This document shows, one piece after another, positions 33,259 through 42,373 of a DNA stretch of 64,000 bases. The notes beneath the pieces are model-generated. The model had not been told where the DNA came from and searched no databases. It saw nothing but the letters and a program-made list of their open reading frames with translations. The DNA lies in the NCBI GenBank assembly GCA_017516065.1, contig JAFWDQ010000006.1, positions 1 to 64,000 on the forward strand, written 5' to 3'. The position numbers were made by a program, and so were the translations under genes. Source of the DNA: Oscillospiraceae bacterium. Lineage in GTDB: Bacteria > Bacillota > Clostridia > Oscillospirales > Oscillospiraceae. Every line of letters starts with the position of its first letter. Positions within the stretch are counted from its first letter, which is position 1.

Positions 33259-34533
33259 TTAACCGAATGCCTTCGCCAGAGCCAGCAGCGCGTCCCGGCG
33301 GCAAAGGGGGCCGGTGAGGCCCGCAGTCGTGCCGCTGCGGCGAAGGATCTCGTCGAGAAGCGTACCGTCCAGAGGCACATCGGCGGCGGGCAGGCCCTCC
33401 CGCTGTGCATAGGCGAGGGCGGCGGCATACGGCTTCGACTCCGGCCGATGCTCCGCCACCGCCTGCAGCAGTGCGGTCCGGCCATAGATCGTCTCATACA
33501 GCTCTGCCGCCGTCATGGGCGCGTCGGGCCGCAGGGTGTTGTCCCGGTAGCAGGGGACCAGCCCCGCGGCGTCCAGCGCCCGGGCGGCGACGGCGCAGGG
33601 GTTGTCGGGCAGCACGTCGGCGAAGGCGGAGCGTTCCAGCAGCTCCGGCACCGTCACCACCCGGTAGCCATAGCGGTCCAGCAGCTGCAGCTGTTCCTCC
33701 AGCCCGTCCGCCACCGGGGACCGCCGGGCCATATTGAAGCCGTCCTTGTGGAAGATGATCTGACCGCACAGAGCGTCCGGATCACCGGTCAGGAGCTCCT
33801 CCATGGGCCGGACCATGGCCTCCACCTCGGCCCGATAGCTGTCCAGAGGAAGCCAGCCGGCGCCGTCAAAGGAGGCGGCCATGTACTGATAGCCCAGCAC
33901 GGCGTAGGCGTCGTAGCTGGAAAAGCCGTCCGGAATCCGATCCACATAGTGGGGCGGCCGGGACAGGGTCATGGTATAGCCGTGCTTCTCCAGCAGCAGA
34001 TCATGGAGCCTGCGCAGGTCCGAGATGACGGCGTCGATATTTTCCAGATGGGCCCGTTTGCCGTAGACCACGTTCTTTTTGCCGTACAGGACGTGCCGGT
34101 AGGTGTGATTCGTCACGGCGTGACCGCCCGCCAGCATCCGTTCGATGAGCGCAGAGGCGTGAACCGCTCCGCCCAGATGGTCCTGCCGGATATCGGGGTA
34201 GTGGTCGTAGCGGATGCCGCCCCAGGCGGCGGTGCCCTCTTTTCCGGCCTCGTCGGGATAATTCTCCGACGTATCGCCCACCACATCGAAGGTGCCCCGG
34301 GCGTTGTGGGCTTCCAGAGTCTCCAGCAGGGACAGGGTCAGGCTCTCACCGGAACTGTCGGAGGGGGGCAGGAGACAGGGACCGTCGTCGAAGGTCATGG
34401 CGCAGATCCGCTCTTTCAGAGCGACGCGCTCGATGCGCCGCACGGGAGAGAGGGGGACCGGGGCGGCGTGGCGGTCCGCGGCGGCGTGCTTGACTTTTTT
34501 TGCCGCGGAAATCAGACGGGACTGCAGACTCAT
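33259..34533 (-). CDS. Polysaccharide-deacetylase-like protein with a C-terminal S-layer-homology-like region
   Basis: 424 residues from the ATG at 34533, which overlaps the PHP gene stop (ATGA) and has AAGGAG upstream. The NodB fold shows CAMTFDDGPC near residue 45 and the metal site NHTYRHV near 140, with SRPPHYVD and IIFHKDGF later. The usual layout is altered by a long insert after the first motif (GGIRYDHYPDIRQD). The C-terminal ~110 residues resemble an S-layer-homology-type region (APMTAAELYETIYGRTALL). No signal peptide is visible, so export is uncertain. Last gene of the three-gene cassette. Confidence 0.78.
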   Translation of the reverse strand: MSLQSRLISAAKKVKHAAADRHAAPVPLSPVRRIERVALKERICAMTFDDGPCLLPPSDSSGESLTLSLLETLEAHNARGTFDVVGDTSENYPDEAGKEGTAAWGGIRYDHYPDIRQDHLGGAVHASALIERMLAGGHAVTNHTYRHVLYGKKNVVYGKRAHLENIDAVISDLRRLHDLLLEKHGYTMTLSRPPHYVDRIPDGFSSYDAYAVLGYQYMAASFDGAGWLPLDSYRAEVEAMVRPMEELLTGDPDALCGQIIFHKDGFNMARRSPVADGLEEQLQLLDRYGYRVVTVPELLERSAFADVLPDNPCAVAARALDAAGLVPCYRDNTLRPDAPMTAAELYETIYGRTALLQAVAEHRPESKPYAAALAYAQREGLPAADVPLDGTLLDEILRRSGTTAGLTGPLCRRDALLALAKAFG

Positions 34534-35252
34534 GACGGCGCTCCTTTCGTGATATCCAAGAGGATGCAATAGCCCCAGTAGGCCAGGCTCCGCAGCCGGC
34601 GGTACAGACCGCCCTGCCGCCGGGCCTTGCACATCTGGGACCGGCCCTTCAGCCGCCGGGGCGTGTGCCGGACCGATACGGGCTTCGCCTTTCCATCCAG
34701 GAGAGCGGCCCGGAGGGCTTCCGGCGTCAGGACGTCCAGATCGAACTCCGTGTACGCGTTGCCCACTTCCTTTGCCGAGTGGGCGTCGCTGCCTCCGGTC
34801 CGGGGGAGTGACAGCCCCTCGGCGAGATCGGCAGCCTGAAGATTGGCCCGGGGATTTTTGAAGCAGGCCCGGGCATTCACCGTTTCCACGGCGTCTGTGC
34901 AGACCCGGGGCTCCGCGCTGTTGCGGTTGAAGGGATGGGCCAGCACCGTGACGGCGCCGCAGCGCCGCAGCTCACGGACCACATCCTCCGCAGAGGGCAG
35001 AGGTGAGGCCGGGGGAAGCTGAGGCGTGATGTCCGGCAGAAGACCTAAGATATGCCCCGCGTCAGTGGAGCACTCGATCCCCGGCAGGAGCCAGACGCCC
35101 CGGCACCGTTGGGGAGAAGTTATGGTAAACTTATCGTGATCCGCGATCACGATGCCGTCCAGACCCCGGCGGGCGGCGGCGGCGGCCAGGGCATCAGGGG
35201 AGGAACGGCCGTCCGGAGAGGCGTCGGAATGGACGTGGAGATCGATTTTCAT
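34530..35252 (-). CDS. PHP-domain metal-dependent phosphoesterase
   Basis: 240 residues from the ATG at 35252, which overlaps the ATP-grasp gene stop by 4 nt. PHP metal ligands can be seen: IDLHVHSDAS (His6, His8), IADHDKF, GIECST, VLAHPFN and GGSDAHS. Known relatives are histidinol phosphatase and nucleoside bisphosphate phosphatases; this short form has no extra domain to fix its substrate. The C-terminal ~35 residues are basic and aromatic (RRQGGLYRRLRSLAYWGY), perhaps for membrane or polymer binding. Confidence 0.8.
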   Translation of the reverse strand: MKIDLHVHSDASPDGRSSPDALAAAAARRGLDGIVIADHDKFTITSPQRCRGVWLLPGIECSTDAGHILGLLPDITPQLPPASPLPSAEDVVRELRRCGAVTVLAHPFNRNSAEPRVCTDAVETVNARACFKNPRANLQAADLAEGLSLPRTGGSDAHSAKEVGNAYTEFDLDVLTPEALRAALLDGKAKPVSVRHTPRRLKGRSQMCKARRQGGLYRRLRSLAYWGYCILLDITKGAPS

Positions 35253-36424
35253 GCGCCGCGCCCCCTTTGCAGAAGGGACCGCCAGTAGCGGAAGGCGGGC
35301 CGTGGATCGCCCCACTCAAAGAGGCCGTCCTTCGCGGTCAGCAGGTCCCGGAAGGCGCCCTTGGCCCGATGGGCCTGACCCGCTCTGCGGTAAGCTCTTG
35401 CGGCCCGCTGGTCTGTTGGAAAGAAGGTCATCCGCCGCAGGGCGTATTCCGGCGCCGGAGGCAGCGGGAAGGGGTTGTCCGGATTGCCGGCGTTGTAGGA
35501 GAGCAGGAACCACAGCAGGGAAAAATTCGTCCCCGCCACCCGGGTCAGAGGATAGGTGCCCCAGATCCGGGGATTGACCTCCAGCAGCCGGGGCTGTCCC
35601 TCGGCGTCCTCTTTGAACTCGAACATGGCCAGGCCGGAATACCCGCAGGCAGCGGCCATTCGGTTGACATAATCCTCAAGCTCCGGATGCCGGATGGCGT
35701 CACAGCAGGAGGAGGGCCCTCCGGTGATGGGATACTCCCGGATCCGGCGGTGGCAGATATGCCGGAGCACGACGCCGTTCTCGGCCAGAACGGAGCAGCC
35801 CAGAGCGCCGCCGGGCAGATACTCCTGCACCAGCGGGGCCTCTCCGGCCCGATCCCGGAAGAGGGCAAAGGCCTGCTCAAGGGTCGTCCGGTCCCGGGCG
35901 ATGACGTACCGGTCGGCGGCGGTGAGGCCCAGCGCCTCGCCGCAGTGGGGCTTCACCACGCAGGGGAGGGGCACCCGGGCGAGGAATGCAGACTCGGATT
36001 CCTCCGGTTCCCGCTGCCAGGCCCGGGGCACCGGCACACCGCAGGAGACGGCCAACGCCGCCGCACGCTCCTTATCGTTGAGCAGTTCCAGTTGCTCCGG
36101 CGCGGGCAGGAACAGGCCGCAGACCGCTTCGAACCGGGCACGGTTTTCCGGCAGGGCCAGCAGCTTCAGGGTAGCGGCCCCGACGGGCAGCAGGGCAGGA
36201 CGCTCGCCCTCCTCGGCAGCGATTTCGGCGCAGACCTCATACAGGGCGTCCAGGTATCCGTCGTCGGGGAGCAGCTGCTGCCTTGCGCAGTATTTGGATG
36301 CAAAGCCGATGGGCATCGTCCCGTTCTGCCGCTGACAGGCGACGACGGATACCCCGGCCTCGCCAAGACAGCGGATCAAAGCCAGGGACATACGGTAATT
36401 CACATCGGTCAGAACGGCCGTCAC
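35249..36424 (-). CDS. ATP-grasp family ligase of unknown substrate
   Basis: 391 residues from the GTG at 36424 (AAAGGAG 8-9 nt upstream). An N-terminal Rossmann-like domain (VLTDVNYRMSLALIRCLG) precedes an ATP-grasp core with CVVKPHCGEALGL (about 155), VQEYLPGGALGCSVL (about 195) and the Mg-binding LLEVNPRIWGTYP (about 295). This layout occurs in carboxylate-amine/thiol ligases for peptide-like or cell-surface products; no carrier or substrate is visible. It is the first gene of the coupled ATP-grasp / PHP / deacetylase cassette. Function not known. Confidence 0.78.
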   Translation of the reverse strand: MTAVLTDVNYRMSLALIRCLGEAGVSVVACQRQNGTMPIGFASKYCARQQLLPDDGYLDALYEVCAEIAAEEGERPALLPVGAATLKLLALPENRARFEAVCGLFLPAPEQLELLNDKERAAALAVSCGVPVPRAWQREPEESESAFLARVPLPCVVKPHCGEALGLTAADRYVIARDRTTLEQAFALFRDRAGEAPLVQEYLPGGALGCSVLAENGVVLRHICHRRIREYPITGGPSSCCDAIRHPELEDYVNRMAAACGYSGLAMFEFKEDAEGQPRLLEVNPRIWGTYPLTRVAGTNFSLLWFLLSYNAGNPDNPFPLPPAPEYALRRMTFFPTDQRAARAYRRAGQAHRAKGAFRDLLTAKDGLFEWGDPRPAFRYWRSLLQRGRGA

Positions 36425-36505
36425 AGGGCACCGCTCCTTTGTCTTTGGAATCGTCCTTATTATAGCAGAGCGGAGGGAATATGGGAAGAATAAACTGCCC
36501 GGCGG

Positions 36506-36540
36506 CAAAAAAAGGGTCCTTCCTGACGGAAGGACCCTCT
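36506..36540 (-). terminator. Terminator after the lipoprotein gene
   Basis: Stem GGGTCCTTCC / GGAAGGACCC (36514-36537), with eight T residues on the minus-strand 3' side. Confidence 0.88.
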
Positions 36541-36592
36541 GTGAATCTTGTTTTTCGCAGCTTCGTTTGTTATAATCAGCGTAACGACAGAC

Positions 36593-37390
36593 TCAGTCGA
36601 CGGGGATGGTCTCCGTCCAGGTTTCGCCGTCGGCGCCGGTGTAAGTGAGCTTGTGCTTCTCCAGGGTGATGGTATACTCGTTGTCCGGATCACCAAGGAT
36701 CTCCTCTTTGGTGATGGTGCCGTCGGGGAAGAAGTCATGATCGTCCAGCGTAAAGGGATGATCCGCGTCCCGGTGGGTGTGGTACAGGGCCGTGACCGTG
36801 CCCTCGACCCAGGTGACCAGAGCCAGGTCCTCCATGGTGTAGATCAGATACGTGTCGTTGCCCTGGGATACGAACTGGGTGAATTCCGTGACGTCGTCGT
36901 CCACGGTGACCACCGCGTTCATGGAGCAGTTGGGCTCGTCATAGTCCCAGACGGTAAGGGCGGGATGCTCCACGGCGTCATCACCCTCGCCGGTGGTAAC
37001 GGTGTATTCCGACTTATATTGGCCGTCGCCGAGGATGTAGAGATCGTTTTCGCCGTAGAACCATCTGACATGGGAACGGGCCTGCTGCATGGTATTGTCG
37101 GCAAAATACTCGCCGATGGAGGGCGCAGTGGTATAGAAGGGGATGTAAAGCAGCGTAAAGAAATCCTCGTCCTCACCATAGGTCAGACCCTCGTTGTGGA
37201 TCTGGGTGCCCTCCAGGACCACCTCCCAGATATCACCGACGATGGCATCGTACAGCTCATAGACGTCGGCGTAGGACTCCACGTCAGCCGGATCGGGCGG
37301 CTTGTACAGAACGGTCTGGGCGGCAGTGCCGCATGCGGACAGGGATATCAGCATCAGGGCTGCCAGAAGCAGGACAAGCAGCTTTTTCAT
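36593..37390 (-). CDS. Lipoprotein of unknown function
   Basis: 265 residues. The N-terminus MKKLLVLLLAALMLISLSAC is a lipoprotein signal with Cys20 as the lipidated residue. The rest is acidic and Asp/Tyr/Thr-rich, with no recognised domain (for example DVYELYDAIVGDIWEVVLEG). It has its own terminator and no partner gene. Probably attached to the outer face of the membrane. Confidence 0.8.
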   Translation of the reverse strand: MKKLLVLLLAALMLISLSACGTAAQTVLYKPPDPADVESYADVYELYDAIVGDIWEVVLEGTQIHNEGLTYGEDEDFFTLLYIPFYTTAPSIGEYFADNTMQQARSHVRWFYGENDLYILGDGQYKSEYTVTTGEGDDAVEHPALTVWDYDEPNCSMNAVVTVDDDVTEFTQFVSQGNDTYLIYTMEDLALVTWVEGTVTALYHTHRDADHPFTLDDHDFFPDGTITKEEILGDPDNEYTITLEKHKLTYTGADGETWTETIPVD

Positions 37391-37498
37391 TCGAATTTTC
37401 TCTCCTTCCGGACCCCGCGTGGGCGGGTATCAGACATAGTATACTCCAAAATAAAGTAAACTGCAATCATGGAATTGAAGAAACAGGGAGGTTTTGTG

Positions 37499-38656
37499 AT
37501 GAATAATTTTGATTTTTGCGTGGGAACGCACATTCTCTTCGGAAAAGGACAGGTGGAGCGCCTGCCCGAGATCCTCAGCCCCTTTGGGAAAAAGGTCCTG
37601 CTGACATACGGTGGCGGCAGCATCAAGCGTATGGGGCTGTACGACCGCGTCAGGGAACTGCTGGCGGATTTTGAGGTCTGGGAGTTGAACGGCATCGAGC
37701 CGAATCCCCGCATCGAGAGCGTCTACGCCGGGGAGAAGCTGTGCCGTGACAACGGCATCGACGTGATCCTGGCCGTGGGCGGCGGCAGCGTCATCGACTG
37801 CTCCAAGGCCATTGCCGCGGCCTCCTGCTCCGACGAGGATGCCTGGGAACTGGTGAAGGACCCGGACAAGATCGAAAAGGCCCTGCCTCTGTGTACGGTC
37901 CTGACCCTGGCCGCTACCGGCAGCGAGATGAACACCGGCAGCGTCATCACGAACCTGAAGACCAAGGAGAAGCTGGGCTTCCTCAACGACGCCATGCTGC
38001 CGAAGGCGTCGATCCTGGATCCCACCTATACGCTGACGGTACCGGCTGACCAGACGGCGGCGGGCGCCGCGGACATCCTCTCCCACATCATGGAGGTCTA
38101 CTTCAGCCGGCCCTATGCCCCCATCCCCGACGGGATCAGCGAGAGCCTGATGAAGGTGGTGTTCCGGTACGCTCCCATCGCTGTCCGGGAGCCGGACAAC
38201 TATGAGGCCCGGGAGCAGCTCATGTGGGCCAGCACCCTGGCGCTGAACGGCCTGTGCTCCACCGGCAAGGGTCAGGCGTGGCCCTGCCACGCCATCGAGC
38301 ACGAGCTCAGTGCCTGGTACGACATCACCCACGGCACGGGCCTTGCCATCCTCACCCCCCGCTGGATGCGGCATGTCCTCAACGAGGGCACGGTGGACCA
38401 GTTTGTGGCTTACGCCGTCAACGTGTGGGGCATTCCCGCCGACGCGGACCGCTTTGCCGTGGCCAACCGGGCCATCGACCGGACGGAGGATTTCTTCCGC
38501 TCCATCGGGATCCCCATGACTCTGGGCGAGCTGAACATCGACGACGCCCTTTTCCCGGAGATGGCGGAGCACGCCGTCCGCTTCGGCGGACTGGAGTGGT
38601 CCTGGGTGCCTCTGGACAAGGACGCCGTGGTGGAGATTTTGAAGCAGTGCCTGTAA
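37499..38656 (+). CDS. Iron-containing alcohol dehydrogenase (BdhA/YugJ-like)
   Basis: 385 residues from the ATG at 37499 (GGGAGG, 7 nt). FGKGQVERLPEI, VGGGSVIDCSKAIAAA (about 94) and the NAD loop place it in group III alcohol dehydrogenases. Metal ligands are Asp in LDPTYTLTVPADQTAAGAAD, and His in DILSHIMEVYF, WPCHAIEHELS and YDITHGTGL. NADPH-dependent butanol dehydrogenases are the nearest well-known relatives; the true substrate is not clear. Stands alone before the thiamin operon. Confidence 0.9.
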   Translation: MNNFDFCVGTHILFGKGQVERLPEILSPFGKKVLLTYGGGSIKRMGLYDRVRELLADFEVWELNGIEPNPRIESVYAGEKLCRDNGIDVILAVGGGSVIDCSKAIAAASCSDEDAWELVKDPDKIEKALPLCTVLTLAATGSEMNTGSVITNLKTKEKLGFLNDAMLPKASILDPTYTLTVPADQTAAGAADILSHIMEVYFSRPYAPIPDGISESLMKVVFRYAPIAVREPDNYEAREQLMWASTLALNGLCSTGKGQAWPCHAIEHELSAWYDITHGTGLAILTPRWMRHVLNEGTVDQFVAYAVNVWGIPADADRFAVANRAIDRTEDFFRSIGIPMTLGELNIDDALFPEMAEHAVRFGGLEWSWVPLDKDAVVEILKQCL

Positions 38657-38684
38657 TTTTTCCGCACCACGGCGGAGCGATCTG

Positions 38685-38713
38685 TTGCAAATCGCCGCCG
38701 GAGGGTGTATAAT
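38685..38713 (+). promoter_or_regulatory. Promoter of the thiamin operon
   Basis: TTGCAA (38685-38690), 17 nt, TATAAT (38708-38713), about 20 nt before the TPP aptamer. Confidence 0.75.
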
Positions 38714-38733
38714 AAAGCCAACAACTGAACAGA

Positions 38734-38816
38734 CGGGAGCTTGTGCGACAGGCTGAGAGGAAGGTGTTACCTTCGACCGGTGACCTGATTTGGATAATGC
38801 CAACGTAGGGATGTGT
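38734..38816 (+). promoter_or_regulatory. Thiamin pyrophosphate riboswitch
   Basis: GGGAGC, then GGCTGAGAGGAAGG, CTTCGACCGGTGACCTGAT and GGATAATGCCAACGTAGGGA are the thi-box in the standard order. A terminator follows and then the thiS gene. Confidence 0.95.
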
Positions 38817-38838
38817 GAGACGCTTCGTCTACCCGATA

Positions 38839-38875
38839 CGGGGAGCGGCCAAATCGGCGGCTCCCCGTTTTTATT
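38839..38875 (+). terminator. Terminator of the TPP riboswitch
   Basis: Stem CGGGGAGC / GCTCCCCG (38839-38867) followed by TTTTTATTC, between aptamer and thiS. With TPP bound, this would stop the operon. Confidence 0.88.
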
Positions 38876-38895
38876 CTGATGCGGAGGGAAAAGAT

Positions 38896-39090
38896 ATGGT
38901 CCGGATCAACGGAGAAAATATGGATATGGCCGGCAAGACCGTGGCAGAGTATCTGGCGGAAAGCCGCTATGATCTCAAGCGGGTGGCGGTGGAGCGCAAC
39001 GGCAGGATCGTCCCCCGGGCTGAGTACGGCGAGACGGTGCTGGCAGACGGCGACTGCGTGGAGGTAGTCGGCTTTGTGGGAGGCGGCTGA
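38896..39090 (+). CDS. thiS: Sulfur-carrier protein ThiS
   Basis: 64 residues from the ATG at 38896 (GGAGGG upstream). The small ubiquitin-like fold is visible as [15 protein letters not shown] and [13 protein letters not shown], and the protein ends VGFVGGG, giving the Gly-Gly tail that becomes the thiocarboxylate. First gene of the thiamin operon; thiF begins 2 nt after its stop. Confidence 0.95.
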   Translation: MVRINGENMDMAGKTVAEYLAESRYDLKRVAVERNGRIVPRAEYGETVLADGDCVEVVGFVGGG

Positions 39091-39091
39091 G

Positions 39092-39727
39092 ATGCTTCCC
39101 ACGAGAGACGAGATGCGCCGGGCCCAGGAGGCCCGGCACGGCGCGGCGCTGCAGGAGAAATTCTCCGCCGCTGCGGTGGCGGTCTGCGGCCTGGGGGGCC
39201 TGGGCTCCAATCTGGCCGTCGCCCTTGCCCGGGCGGGGATCGGAAAGCTGATCCTCATCGACTTTGATCGGGTGGACGTCACTAACCTTCACCGCCAGCA
39301 GTATAAGGCGGCGCAGGTGGGCCGGTACAAGACGGACGCGCTGGCGGAAAACCTCCGGGAGATCGCGCCGTATGTGGAGCTGGAGCCCCACTGCGTCCGC
39401 ATGACGGAGGAAAACGCCGCCGGCCTGCTGCGGGAGGCCGATGTGGTCTGCGAGGCCTTCGACGACGCCGGATGCAAGGCCATGCTGGCAGGGGCTGTGC
39501 TGGAGCGGATGCCGGAGAAATATCTGGTGGCGGCCTCCGGTATGGCGGGTCTGGGCAGCGCCAATGAGATCAGGACCCGGCGGCTGACGGACCGGTTTTA
39601 CCTGTGCGGCGACGGCATCAGCGACGTGGAGGAGGCCGGTGGCCTGTTTTCCTCCCGGGTCATGCTCTGCGCGGCCCATCAGGCCCACGCCGTGCTGCGC
39701 ATTTTAGCCGGCGAATCTGACGTGTAA
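39092..39727 (+). CDS. thiF: ThiS adenylyltransferase ThiF
   Basis: 211 residues. The E1-like ATP site [14 protein letters not shown] is at ~31-44, with [15 protein letters not shown] following. This adenylates the ThiS C-terminus for sulfur transfer. It is the short Clostridial type; sulfur probably comes from a cysteine desulfurase, and one (iscS) lies at 47.4-48.5 kb. Confidence 0.93.
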   Translation: MLPTRDEMRRAQEARHGAALQEKFSAAAVAVCGLGGLGSNLAVALARAGIGKLILIDFDRVDVTNLHRQQYKAAQVGRYKTDALAENLREIAPYVELEPHCVRMTEENAAGLLREADVVCEAFDDAGCKAMLAGAVLERMPEKYLVAASGMAGLGSANEIRTRRLTDRFYLCGDGISDVEEAGGLFSSRVMLCAAHQAHAVLRILAGESDV

Positions 39728-39741
39728 GGAGTTGGAGTATC

Positions 39742-40512
39742 ATGAAAAACGATAAGCTGATCATCGGCGGGCATGAATTCCGGTCCCGCTTTATCCTCGG
39801 CTCTGGGAAATATTCGCTCAATCTCATCGAGGCGGCCATCCGGGACGCCGGGGCGGAGATCATCACTCTGGCGGTGCGCAGGGCCAACACCCGGGAGCAG
39901 GAGAGCATCCTGGACTACATCCCGGAGGGGATCACCCTGCTGCCCAACACCAGCGGCGCCCGGAACGCGGAGGAGGCGGTGCGTATCGCCCGCCTGGCCC
40001 GGGAACTGGGCTGCGGCGATTTCGTGAAGATCGAGATCATGCGGGACTCCAAGTATCTGCTGCCGGACAATCAGGAGACCGTCAAAGCCACGGAGATTCT
40101 GGCGGACGAGGGCTTTGTGGTGATGCCCTATATGTACCCGGACCTGAACACGGCCCGGGATCTGGTGAACGCCGGGGCCGCGTCGGTGATGCCGCTGGCG
40201 GCGCCCATCGGATCCAACAAGGGCCTTGCTACCCGGGAATTCATCCAGATCCTCATCGATGAGATCGACCTGCCCATCATCGTTGATGCGGGTATCGGCC
40301 GTCCCTCTCAGGCCTGCGAGGCCATGGAGATGGGGGCTGCCGCCATCATGGCCAATACGGCCCTTGCTACGGCGGGGGATCTGTCCCTGATGGCCTCCGC
40401 CTTCCGGCAGGCCATCGAGGCGGGACGGAACGCCTATCTGGCAGGTCTCGGCCGGGTCCTCACCCGGGGAGCCGCCGCCTCCGATCCTCTTACCGGCTTT
40501 CTGCGGGACTGA
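39742..40512 (+). CDS. thiG: Thiazole synthase ThiG
   Basis: 256 residues, family length. It builds the thiazole ring from deoxyxylulose phosphate, ThiS-thiocarboxylate and the ThiH product. The Schiff-base Lys is in [18 protein letters not shown] (about residue 95); [14 protein letters not shown] and [11 protein letters not shown] follow. Shine-Dalgarno AAGGAG at 39727. Confidence 0.95.
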   Translation: MKNDKLIIGGHEFRSRFILGSGKYSLNLIEAAIRDAGAEIITLAVRRANTREQESILDYIPEGITLLPNTSGARNAEEAVRIARLARELGCGDFVKIEIMRDSKYLLPDNQETVKATEILADEGFVVMPYMYPDLNTARDLVNAGAASVMPLAAPIGSNKGLATREFIQILIDEIDLPIIVDAGIGRPSQACEAMEMGAAAIMANTALATAGDLSLMASAFRQAIEAGRNAYLAGLGRVLTRGAAASDPLTGFLRD

Positions 40513-40524
40513 GGAGGGGAGAGC

Positions 40525-41778
40525 ATGGACAATCAGTTTTTCGTGGATTCCGCACACCTGTCTCCGGAGGCTCTGGAGAAAAAACACAGGCTGGAAAACG
40601 ATCCCTCTTTTCGGGAAAACCATATGGAGTATCTGCCGGGGATGGAGAAGATCGAGTCCGATGTCTGCGCCCGGGTGATGGAGCAGATGGCGTCCTATGA
40701 TTACACCGTCTACACCGCCAAAGACGTGAAGGCGGCGCTGGAGCACGGCGTCTGTTCCGTGGAGGACTTCAAGGCCCTGCTTTCCCCGGCGGCGGAGCCG
40801 TTTCTGGAGCAGATGGCCCAACGTGCAAGAGAGGAGACCGGCCGCCATTTCGGCAACACGGTCTATCTGTTCACACCGCTTTATATCGCCAATTATTGTG
40901 AAAACTACTGCGTCTACTGCGGCTTCAACTGCTATAACCACATCCAGCGGATGAAGCTGACGGCAGAACAGATCGAGCGGGAGATGCAGGTCATCGCCGA
41001 CAGCGGCATGGAGGAGATCCTGATCCTCACCGGCGAGAGCCGGAGCCAAAGCAGCGTGGAGTATATCGGCGAGGCCTGCAGGCTGGCCCGGAAGTACTTC
41101 CGGATGGTGGGTCTGGAGATCTACCCCGTGAATACGGAGGAGTACCGCTACCTTCACGAGTGCGGGGCGGACTACGTCACGGTGTTTCAGGAGACCTATG
41201 ACACGGACCGGTACGAGCAGCTGCATCTTGCCGGCCACAAGCGGGTCTGGCCTTACCGTTTCGACGCCCAGGAACGGGCCCTGATGGGCGGTATGCGGGG
41301 CGTGGCCTGCTCGGCGCTGCTGGGACTGGCGGATTTTCGAAAGGACGCTCTGGCCAGCGCCCTCCACGTCTACTATCTCCAGAGAAAATACCCCCATGCG
41401 GAGATGTCCCTGTCCTGCCCGCGGCTGCGGCCCATCATCAACAACGAGACCATAAACCCACTGGACGTCCACGAGCGGCAGCTGTGCCAGATCCTCTGTG
41501 CCTATCGGATCTTCCTGCCCTTTGTGGGCATCACCGTATCATCCCGGGAGAGCGCCGCGTTCCGCAACGGCATCGTCCGGATCGCCGCCACCAAGGTCTC
41601 CGCCGGCGTCTCCACCGGCATCGGCGACCACGAGAGCAAATACAGCGGAAAGGAGACGGACGGAGTGCAGGGCGACGAACAGTTTGAGATTGCCGACAAC
41701 CGCAGCCTGGACAGGATGTACCGGGACATCGCCGGCGAGGGCCTGCAGCCTGTCCTGAACGATTATCTCTATGTTTGA
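40525..41778 (+). CDS. thiH: 2-iminoacetate synthase ThiH
   Basis: 417 residues. Radical SAM tyrosine lyase, giving dehydroglycine for ThiG. The cluster motif CENYCVYCGF (CxxxCxxC) is near residue 130; TGESRSQSS and YPVNTEEY follow, and the C-terminus has VSSRESAAFRNGIVR. The presence of ThiH rather than the glycine oxidase ThiO suits an anaerobe. It overlaps tenI by 8 nt. Confidence 0.95.
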   Translation: MDNQFFVDSAHLSPEALEKKHRLENDPSFRENHMEYLPGMEKIESDVCARVMEQMASYDYTVYTAKDVKAALEHGVCSVEDFKALLSPAAEPFLEQMAQRAREETGRHFGNTVYLFTPLYIANYCENYCVYCGFNCYNHIQRMKLTAEQIEREMQVIADSGMEEILILTGESRSQSSVEYIGEACRLARKYFRMVGLEIYPVNTEEYRYLHECGADYVTVFQETYDTDRYEQLHLAGHKRVWPYRFDAQERALMGGMRGVACSALLGLADFRKDALASALHVYYLQRKYPHAEMSLSCPRLRPIINNETINPLDVHERQLCQILCAYRIFLPFVGITVSSRESAAFRNGIVRIAATKVSAGVSTGIGDHESKYSGKETDGVQGDEQFEIADNRSLDRMYRDIAGEGLQPVLNDYLYV

Positions 41779-42373
41779 CATCATCTGCGTGACAAATCGC
41801 ATCCTGTGCCGCGAGCCGTTTCTCACACGCATGGAACGCCTTGCCGCGGCGCGGCCCGCCGCCGTGATCCTCCGGGAGAAGGATCTGCCGGAGGCGGAGT
41901 ACCGCGCCCTGGCGGCGCAGGTGCTGGCGCTGTGCCGGAAGACCGGCGTTTCCTGCATCCTCCACAGCTTTGCGGGTGCGGCGAAGGAGCTGGACTGTCC
42001 TGCGCTGCATCTGCCCCTGCCGCTGCTGCGGACCCTCCCGCCGGAGGACAGGGCGCGGTTTTCCGTGTTGGGCGCCTCCTGTCACAGCGAGGCGGAGGCG
42101 GAGGAGGCGGAGGCCCTGGGCGCGACCTGTATCACTGCCGGGCACGTGTTCGATACCGACTGTAAAAAGGGCGTCCCCGGCCGGGGACTGGAATTTCTGC
42201 GGCGGGTCTGTGAGAGCGTCTCCATTCCCGTATACGCCATCGGCGGCATAGGGAAGGAAAATCTGTCGGCAGTGGCAGCCTGCGGCGCCGCCGGGGCCTG
42301 CGTGATGAGCGGAGCCATGACCTGCGCCGATCCGGCAGCGTATCTTGCTGAGCTGAGAGGAGCGAGTAAATGA
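41771..42373 (+). CDS. tenI: Thiazole tautomerase TenI (ThiE-like)
   Basis: 200 residues, a TIM-barrel ThiE relative. It has TAGHVFDTDCKKGVPGRGLE (about 122-141), the TenI-type loop, where true ThiE has FPTxTK. The ThiE pyrimidine-site signature GADGVHVG is missing (here CPALHLPL). TenI speeds aromatisation of the thiazole product. A second, intact thiE follows at once, which supports different jobs. Confidence 0.85.
   Translation: MFDIICVTNRILCREPFLTRMERLAAARPAAVILREKDLPEAEYRALAAQVLALCRKTGVSCILHSFAGAAKELDCPALHLPLPLLRTLPPEDRARFSVLGASCHSEAEAEEAEALGATCITAGHVFDTDCKKGVPGRGLEFLRRVCESVSIPVYAIGGIGKENLSAVAACGAAGACVMSGAMTCADPAAYLAELRGASK

Noticed and set aside
39679..41472. A 597-codon open frame on the minus strand opposite thiG and thiH
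   Set aside because: It runs across two genuine genes, has low-complexity His/Gln/Arg-rich sequence and no ribosome-binding site.
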